The notes under the pieces: model-generated
The model's input: the letters and a program-made list of their open reading frames with translations, nothing else
Told to the model about the DNA's origin: nothing
Databases searched by the model: none
DNA from: Colias croceus
Taxonomy: Eukaryota; Arthropoda; Insecta; Lepidoptera; Pieridae
Assembly: GCF_905220415.1 (NCBI RefSeq)
Contig: NC_059541.1
Location: 1,562,501 to 1,626,500, forward strand
Reading direction: 5' to 3'
Length of the DNA stretch: 64,000 nt
Shown: positions 56,500 through 64,000 of the stretch, piece by piece
How positions within the stretch are numbered: position 1 is the stretch's first letter
Layout of the letters: every line of letters starts with the position of its first letter
Position numbers and translations under genes: made by a program

Positions 56500-58575
56500 A
56501 TTGTCACTTTATATATATATATATATTTTAAAGTTCAGTTGATGTTCGAAGTATGAAATTTTGTAACGGTAATTATTGTTATGGTTTTGTGAATTTGTGA
56601 GTACTTTGGTTATCTGTGAAAGTGACTAAAAGGATTTTGACAATGTGGTGGTTATTAAAGTTAACCATAATACTGCAATGTAAGTAAAGAAAATATTTAT
56701 TTTTCAGTCTATACTCTATACCTATCTAATTTTTGCGATTGACTTACATTACAAAAAACTTAAAGGTAAACGTATTATAATATATTAAAAATACGTAATT
56801 ATTATATGTTTTCTTTTATTACATTTTTACTATTTATACCTATATTCAGAAAATAAAGCTTTTTAACGGATATCAATTCGCCCGTGTAAAATGTTCGTAA
56901 CGTCTTTCAGACGTCCAAACACCTGTTTTCTCTGTCATTCTCACGCTGTTTAATATAAGACAGAATAAGATAGAACATCACTGCAAACTTTGATTAATGA
57001 TTTTTGAACGTAAATATTGTTTATGCGAAATCGAAACTAGTGACCTTCAGGTTCTATAAAATCGCCTTTTGCAGTTATTATAATATTATATTGTTAATTA
57101 TTAATACATAGTTATTTCTATGTACATTGTACATGTTAACTTTTCAAATTAATAGGTAGGTATTTTGAAGAAAACAAAATACGGGTATATTGAAAACTGT
57201 ACTCGGAAATAAATATACAAACTGTATTAAAAATAATACTGCCAAATATTTTAAAATGATGATGAATAATGTTTTATTTATTATACAGGAACACCATAGA
57301 TAATAATTTTCAAATCACATTTATATGAGGAAATAAACATAGTCCATAAAACACATTAAAATTCAAATAGAGAATGCCTTATTGCAAGAAAGTATAAAAT
57401 AATAAGTGAAGAGGATAGGAGATTAATTTAGTATTCAAAAGAGCAACTGTTTTACTCAGATACTGTTTTAAATTCATACCTTACGATAATATTGTCGTAT
57501 CCGTTATTTAAATATTCCGTTTTACTATTTATATGAATAATATACTTTGTATGAATTAGTATTTATTTTGTTTCAAAGGGAATTTGAAAATATTGGTTGT
57601 TATTTTTGGGTAAGTATTCTAATTTTCATTGCTGTTTTAGTATCTGACATTTAGTATAAAGTTCAGTATTGTAACGAAAAGTGATAAAAGATTTATTTTA
57701 TCCTAAGCATAAAACTACAATTAAAAATATACAATCTTAATAAAATAAACATTCACTCAAACACACATTTACCTGTCGACGTATTGCCAACCACAAAAGA
57801 GATAGGGTGTCACCACAAAGGCAAGTTTCTATAATAGATAGGAGTAGGTGCAAGAGCTTCCGCATTTACTTTTTTTATATAAATTCCTATAAACCTTATG
57901 AAGCCTTATGACTAAGTTTCACTAGCATTGTACCTCATATGTATAGGTAAACAACTGACTGATAAAAAACTTTTGAAATTTGATGAGAATGAGGTTTTGG
58001 TTTAAATATTTTCTTAATTTGAATGGGAATGCGTTAATTTATCCAAAAAATATAATTAGGTGCATTATGGTAATTCCGGATGATGAGTTAATGCAATAAT
58101 ATAAAAATAGGCAACTAGTGACTTCTCGTGATCTTCACGATACTCACAATAACACGATGCTCTGAAGTGGTATTCACAATTTGCCGATATTCAGAATTCC
58201 CCTAATGCAATAGGTATCTATATAACAGAAAACAAATCTTTACAAAATTTTATGATATTAAACATCGCGTCGTGTGCTGTAAAGGTCAGTATCAAATGAC
58301 ATTTTGACATCTAAATGTGGGACCACGACAATGACAGCGTCAGTCGCGTAAATCGATGTGTTAGCACCAATGACTAAGGAATCCTATGGACAGGGCATAA
58401 TGTTCTATACAAACAACTGATTATACAAATATCATGCATTTCGATACCGAAATAATAAAACGAATACTGTCTCTTTCTAACTAATGAATATTCTGCTAAG
58501 TGAAAATATATGACTATACGTCAGTCAGTGCTAATTCTATACCGTTTGACATTTGAAGTTAGCTCAAATACCTAC
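56500..58575. other. AT-rich stretch, nothing recognised
   Basis: (TA)n at 56511-56526. No gene seen. Confidence 0.45.
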
Positions 58576-58576
58576 T

Positions 58577-58600
58577 GTGGCCGGGCGCCATTTTATGTTC
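58577..58600. promoter_or_regulatory. GC-rich YY1-like promoter motif upstream of the THAP relic
   Basis: GTGGCCGGGCGCCATTTTAT contains GCGCCATTTT, close to the YY1/Pho core GCCAT. It lies ~150 bp before exon 1. A near copy in reverse is at 60549-60569. Confidence 0.35.
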
Positions 58601-58729
58601 TCGTTATTATGATGTACATGCTCTGTCATTGCTCCGTAGTAAACATTGAAAAATATTGAATATTTTTGTGATTGTGACAAACATTTGTGTCTAAAACATA
58701 TAGAGTGGTCAAGGACAAATAGTGGCATA

Positions 58730-59989
58730 ATACCAAAGCGCAGTATTGTGGGATGTGGCTCCGGAAAGAATGAAAACTAGAAAAGTTTGTCTTTGCACCG
58801 GTATGTAAACGTTTTGACTGAAATATTAGTTATTACTTTGCTGATTTACTTATTTTCATGTATATTGAATTGAGGAGTATTCACAGACTATGTTCAGTGT
58901 AAAATTGTTACCAAATATAGCTTTATTTTGTATATTTTCGTTCTAGTAAAATAATGAATTTGGGTGCTAGTGATGACTTATAATATCGACATCAGCAAAA
59001 TGTTCGATGAAGACGTGCGTCTCCCAAGGCTGTGTCATTAATCTTAAGAATAGTTGCTTTGGTGAATACACTTCCAAAATAACAAATTAATTTTGCCAAG
59101 AGCAGCAGAAGGAAAAATAAAACACTTAAATTTACCTAATATGAATTTTAACTTAAGTAAGATTAATCGCTTTTATAGTAGGTACTTTAAAAATGTATTT
59201 ATAAATAAGTCAGGTCAGGACTAAAATTATAATAACCTAAAAATTCATTTTTTGAAGGTTACCAAGAAGTGAAAATAGAAAAGGAGAATGGTTAGAAGCA
59301 ATTGAAAATGAAAATATCAAGCCAAATGTAAAGGATATAATATCATAGTATGTTCCCTACATTTCCCCGAAAGTGCTTTCAATAGAACAATGGATGTGAT
59401 TAGTCTGCACGATGATGCTATACTAGTATGTCTGCCGCTGCATTCACACAGGGTGAGGTTTTTATCTGTAGACACGTGATGTCTTCCAATTTACTTTTGG
59501 TCTTTTTATTTAGATTTAGGGCTGTCATTTATAATCTAACGTTTCTCCTATTTTGAAGGAGGCCTGTGAACAAACTGAGATGGTTTTATATGATTTTTTG
59601 AGTACAAACTTGGGTGATATTTGGTTGTTGAAATGTTATTGACTGAGGGAAAGTGCAATTTACTTTAAATACATGGGGTGTTTTAAGTTATTTTTCTATT
59701 CTTTATAAATTTATATTTATAAAGCATTTCAATGCCATAAAACCAAAAATATAAATTCAAGTTCCGCTATTGTAAGCCCTAATGTTGATATTAATTTCAA
59801 ACCATCAGCATTGCCCTTTTAATTAAAATGTATTGCATTTTAGTTTAAATGTAAAGTGAACAATGCTAGTTAATGTAAACTGTGACATTTCATTTCCAGG
59901 TACCAGTTGAGCCTCAAATCCCGAACTCAAAAATGAACAGAGTGTATCTGAGTGCATTCCAGGCTACACAAAATAGTTTAGCTCTATAA
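58730..59989 (+). pseudogene. Intron-containing THAP-domain gene, decayed
   Basis: Three exons can be traced. Exon 1 (58730-58800): PKRSIVGCGSGKNEN, stop, KSLSLHR, ending at GTATGT. Exon 2 (59258-59425, after TTTTTTGAAG): LPRSENRKGEWLEAIENENI, KPNVKD, a frame change, then CSLHFPESAFNRTMDVISLH, ending at GTATGT. Exon 3 (59900-59989, after ATTTCCAG): VPVEPQIPNSKM...TQNSLAL, stop. The WLEAI and C-x2-HF motifs and the exon 1 Cys are THAP zinc-finger hallmarks. Lesions: start codon now ATA, the expected first Cys is Ser, a TAG in exon 1, a frameshift in exon 2. A polyadenylation signal AATAAA is at 60037. THAP domains occur in host regulators and in P-element-type transposases. Confidence 0.6.
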
Positions 59990-60218
59990 TTTTCTCTATT
60001 ATTATATATTATTGTTTTTTTTGTCTATTATTTATAAATAAATAAATACAATTACTGTATATTGTGTTGTTCATCGTAATAAAATACTATTATATACCTA
60101 TATTAGTATATATTATGTTGTTTCATTATATTACATTCCTCAAAACTGAAATTACCAAATTGTAAGTCTACCGTAATCCTTATATCGAAGTCAAAATTGA
60201 ACTGGATTTATCAAATTA

Positions 60219-60275
60219 TACAGGGTTAGCTATCTTGTCCGGCGAGGTTGCTGGTGTTTTACAAGTAACCCTGTA
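60219..60275. repeat. 10-bp hairpin stem with 37-nt loop
   Basis: TACAGGGTTA (60219-60228) and TAACCCTGTA (60266-60275) are perfect complements. Confidence 0.55.
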
Positions 60276-60476
60276 TAGGTGTTACCGTCACGAGCAGCCA
60301 TCGTCATACTTAATTTTATTAATTGGCATTGTCATTTTTTCCATTTGTAATTTTACTTCTATGTTTTGTACAATAAAGTTAAAATAAATAAAAAAGAGTG
60401 TGTGTTTATGTACACGCGTTACAAGTTACGCGCCAAAAGAAGTATAACTTCAAAAAAAATATATTAATATTATTTT

Positions 60477-60681
60477 TATATCGATAAACATAATAATGTT
60501 TATCGATATAATATTCTCGGCACTAAACACCGCCATGTTTTGTTACAAGCAATATGGCGCCGGCCACACTTTTTTTGTAGGTATGTCACTTCCATGTGAT
60601 TCCTTATTCATTGGTTAGCACTCACTCGATTAACAATCGAGTGCATCGACCCGAGAATCGATAACATTATTGATTATCGAT
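60477..60681. repeat. Three successive hairpins with TATCGAT motifs
   Basis: TATATCGATAAACAT (60477-60491) pairs with 60496-60510 over a 4-nt loop. CACTCGATT (60623-60631) pairs with 60635-60643 over 3 nt. ATCGATAA (60657-60664) pairs with 60674-60681. TATCGATA is the DRE/DREF-type motif and CGATA the BEAF-type motif of insect promoters and boundaries. Confidence 0.6.
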
Positions 60682-60684
60682 TTT

Positions 60685-62500
60685 AGTTTCATCAAGTGTA
60701 ATGAACCTGTGTTGTGGTTAATTTAAACCTATTTTTAAACTTTATTTGAAACGAATGCTATAACTTACTGCTCTACTATTTTAAGAATTATAGAAAATTT
60801 ATTCTCTTTTTCTGTTTTTCCATATTTCAGCTTGCCTGTAATTCCTAGTTTTGACGATGCTATGCATGATATAATTAAGTATGGAATAAAATTGTCATAA
60901 TATCTAGGTACTTAGTCATGCATTATTCCTTTTTTGCATTATTACTGTGTATTTATTGAATTACAAAGCTTTTTGTCGATACTTAATTTTGGGATACGAA
61001 AATTTTTTTATACAATATGAGCATCAAATATCAATATTGACGATTTCACACATTACATTCGCACCTATATTATAAGCACTTTCATATACCAAATAAAAAA
61101 CATACTAAGCAAATTTCACCGTTGATTTATTAGAAAATTTGTTTAACCAAAATTTCGCGGTAACGAAGAGAAGGAAATAATTGAATTCCAGATTCCAGAC
61201 GCGTCTCTTAGTAACTCGGCTGTGAGTAATTCTATATAAATGATAAATCTTTGTCACCGTACGGTTCGCTACTAAATTACTACCCGCATTCCTAAAAAAC
61301 CGACGGTGGAAACAAATTTAATTGTAGGAGTCGCGAATTTAATACTGTAATTCAAATTATTGTTTATACGGAAAATTTAAAAGATAAACCAGTAAAATTA
61401 GAACCTTTGAATCACGTCTTTAGCGCGTATGTTGTAGATTCTACTAGAGCTCCCGAAAACAGAATAAAAAATAAATAAAAGTTCGATAAAAGCCAATTAG
61501 TCATATTGCACTTAAAAATCTATTAAAGCAGAATATGAAATACATTTTTGTAATAACCCACCGTCTGTCTTCAATTGATTATAATTCTTTAGTCGTATTT
61601 TATTAAATTAGAACATACAAATTGAGCACAAATGAATACGAAACGAATAAATAAATTTTCTTGTATATTGCACATAGCAAGAGTTAATCACAATCGTGAA
61701 TTTATTTAAAATTTGCTCTGAATTTGTGATTCACAAGATTTCGTGGTCATAAAAATGATGTTATTATGAATTTCTTTAAGAAAAGTGCAAAATCTAGTAC
61801 ACGTATTTGCATTTCATCAGCAAATGCTTTATAAATATAAATTTATAAAGAATAGAAAGAATTACATCACGAAATCGGATTAGCGTGAAGGACGCGAGTT
61901 TGAATCCCGCCTCGTGATGAAATTTTTTCTATTCTTCATATTATAGGTATTTATAATAATCTGATGTTATAAATTATAATTAAAATCAGAAACAGAAATC
62001 TATTATTAAATTACATTACCCTTAGAAGACACAGAGCTTTAGTTTGAAATAATAGAATTAGTCAAGACTTAGAAATTCCTACTGAAAAGTTATTTATAAG
62101 TCGATGAACTGCAAGACGTCAAGATTAGATTTTATAATTTAGTCGTAAAACTTGGCGTTATATGAAAAGTTAAATTGAATTTTAATGTTCAAACTAAAAC
62201 TAATGTTAAAATAAAATAAGGCTGACGTCCAACGAAGAACTTATGAATTTTAAACATTTACTTAAATAACGGATTATTTATGTGTTCATGGAAATATAAC
62301 TTTATTATCAACAATCGCTACTGTTATAACGAGGAAAGTTTGTGAGGTATGCATGGATGGAGATTTTAGGTTTTAAAAAATTCAGCTGATTAATTTTATC
62401 GATGAAATTTAAATGCATAGGAATTTTCGGCTATTATTTAAAGTATCATGAGATAATCTAACTTTTTAAAAGACTTCTATAGCCGGCGTACACCATACCT
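60685..62500. other. AT-rich stretch, little recognised
   Basis: Apart from the foldback at 61850-61934, no gene or element seen. Confidence 0.45.
61850..61934. repeat. tRNA-like foldback
   Basis: Arms 61850-61872 and 61912-61934 are complementary with two mismatches in 23. The 39-nt loop holds GCGAGTTTGAATCCCGC, a T-arm/B-box-like hairpin. ATCACGA...TCGTGAT would form the acceptor, but the whole is only about 50 nt between them and has no D arm. Confidence 0.5.
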
Positions 62501-62507
62501 TTACCAT

Positions 62508-62686
62508 AAAAAAATGTTGTGTGGTTTTATGAAACCACGGTAAAAGTGAAACTTTTTTTCACACTATAGACATTTAACTAAAAATTATCGTATTTGTACG
62601 ATAATTATCGTACGTATCGTGCGTCACGCGACATGCGCTACACAGACCAAAAAGTTTGAGACGATGTAATAAAAGTTTCACTTTAA
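62508..62686 (-). mobile_element. ~178-bp MITE, copy 2 of an inverted pair
   Basis: Reverse complement of 18724-18900 with only two to three differences by eye. Flanks differ, so it is an independent insertion rather than part of a larger duplication. Confidence 0.75.
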
Positions 62687-62689
62687 CAA

Positions 62690-63580
62690 TCTAAAGTAAT
62701 ATGTATATTATTGTAGCTTCAATAACATCCAAAACAATTATACCCTCGGTTTGCCAGAACCCTAATAGCATTTTGTCTGCAGCCGCCTCATCAAAGATGT
62801 GACGCCTGACTGCACTCGCTGTTGCATTCATTGCAAACGATATTTCATATTTCTAGACGTTTCTATGCTTATTGTTTTCTATACTAACGTTCAATTTAGA
62901 CTAAAACTAACTATGATAATATAATATATAACTTAATATATAACTAGTGAATATTGTTCATTGTTCATTGGTAAAAACAAATAGCAGAATGTAATTTGAT
63001 GAGTATTGTAGGATGAACTTTTAAATATTGATGCTACATTGAAATCTTATGAATTATGTTATAATTATATTGAAATTAAGTGTATTGCAAATTATATTAG
63101 AATCATCTCTATATCAAGATCTCGTAGGTTCAGTACGAATTTGAAATTCGACGTTTAAATCAATTTGAGGTCTATATTTAAGCAATTATCGCAAAAAATT
63201 TACTAATTTCATGACTATTTCTAAAAACGTAAGTTTCTTGGACTCTAAGGACTTAAATAATTTTTTAAAATCCATATAATAGTTTCTGCATGATTAAATT
63301 GTATTATTACTAACTTCCGTGTTTATATAATGAAAACAATACTTAAATGTAATTAAAACAAGGCCACGGCTGAAAAAACGATTTAATTACTGGCTGGTTA
63401 TTAAATTATTCCTTGTGTTATTGGTGTTTTATTGATTGGGTCATTATGTTATTTAATGTCATCACTTCTGGGGTCTAACATATTAAATACATTTATACAA
63501 TTTTATATTTACTATATTGGCGGTATAACACGGATAAAATATAATCATGAAAAATATAAAAGCCCGTTATATACGTAATA
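62690..63580. other. AT-rich stretch, nothing recognised
   Basis: No gene or element boundary seen. Confidence 0.45.
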
Positions 63581-63582
63581 AA

Positions 63583-63803
63583 TCCATACTAATATTATAA
63601 ATGTGAAAGTAACTCTGTCTGTCTGTCTGTCTGTTACTCAATCACGCCTTAACTACTGAACCAATTTGCATGAAATTTGGTATAGAGATAATTTGATACC
63701 CGAGAAAGGACATAGAATAGGTTTTATCCCGGAAATCTCACGGGAACGGGAACTATGCGGGTTTTTTTTGACTGCGCGGACGATGCCGCGAGTGGAAAGC
63801 TAG
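63583..63803 (+). mobile_element. Helitron-like copy (CATACTAATATTATAAATG family)
   Basis: Starts TCCATACTAATATTATAAAT and ends GAGTGGAAAGCTAG followed by T. It has a CTGT microsatellite expansion near its 5' end and is very similar to 42099-42341. Confidence 0.75.
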
Positions 63804-64000
63804 TTATCCATAAATTTACCCATTTTGAGCGTTAGATAAAAAACAAAACTTAATTCTATTTGTAGCTGACGCAAAAGATTTCAAACGTGGCATCGTCGCA
63901 AAAAAGATCAGCAAATATTTTTTAGCAAAAGTAATTTATATTCCACATTTCCATGCATTTCTTAAAACCCTTTGTATTTTCCAACTGAGAAATTCTTTTG
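63804..64000. other. AT-rich end of window, nothing recognised
   Basis: No feature seen. Confidence 0.4.

Overview
The window is AT-rich, gene-poor animal DNA, most probably a lepidopteran (butterfly or moth) chromosome. The evidence is the mix of dispersed repeats: many short Helitron-like copies ending in a GC-rich hairpin plus CTAG, lepidopteran-type non-LTR 3' tails, a LINE whose ORF1 carries a baculovirus FP25K-like domain, and (CA)n, (TA)n and (TTTA)n microsatellites. I found no complete host protein-coding gene. One GC-rich candidate exon (27084-27264) and one decayed, intron-containing THAP-type gene (58730-59989) are the only non-transposon coding candidates.

Layout. 1-2412: no recognisable feature. 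2417-7351: a young Ty3/Gypsy LTR retrotransposon on the minus strand, with identical 216-bp LTRs and an AATA target duplication, broken in RNase H. 7739-8700: a Helitron-like copy, then a degenerate triplicated repeat. 8701-13470: quiet AT-rich DNA with a few GC islands. 14239-15185: a satellite built on an 11-bp unit. 15.9-24.6 kb: LINE tails, Helitron-like copies and small MITEs. 26.4-31.8 kb: Helitron-like and MITE copies, a candidate exon, a decayed reverse-transcriptase fragment beside an 83-bp minisatellite, and a perfect 65-bp inverted repeat. 34.8-41.1 kb: a nested stack in which a Helitron-like copy is split by a 955-bp TTAA-flanked element and then by a nearly intact LINE. 42-47 kb: Helitron-like copies and MITEs. 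47433-50843: a decayed PIF/Harbinger-type DNA transposon with a Myb-like gene and a transposase gene facing each other. 51.7-57 kb: Helitron-like copies, a foldback element and a tRNA-SINE remnant. 58.5-60.7 kb: the THAP-type pseudogene and a cluster of TATCGAT-type hairpins. 61-64 kb: a tRNA-like foldback, the inverted partner of the 18.7-kb MITE, and a last Helitron-like copy.

The most unusual item is in the LINE. Between ORF1 and ORF2 lies a 221-codon open frame, in the same frame as ORF1, beginning 9 nt after an ORF1 stop in a UGA-CUA context (a known readthrough context). It ends in an ATGTGTGA overlap with the ORF2 start. This suggests a three-ORF chain, or a long readthrough extension of ORF1, encoding a very basic, hydrophobic protein with almost no acidic residues. 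All calls come from reading the sequence; no database search was possible.
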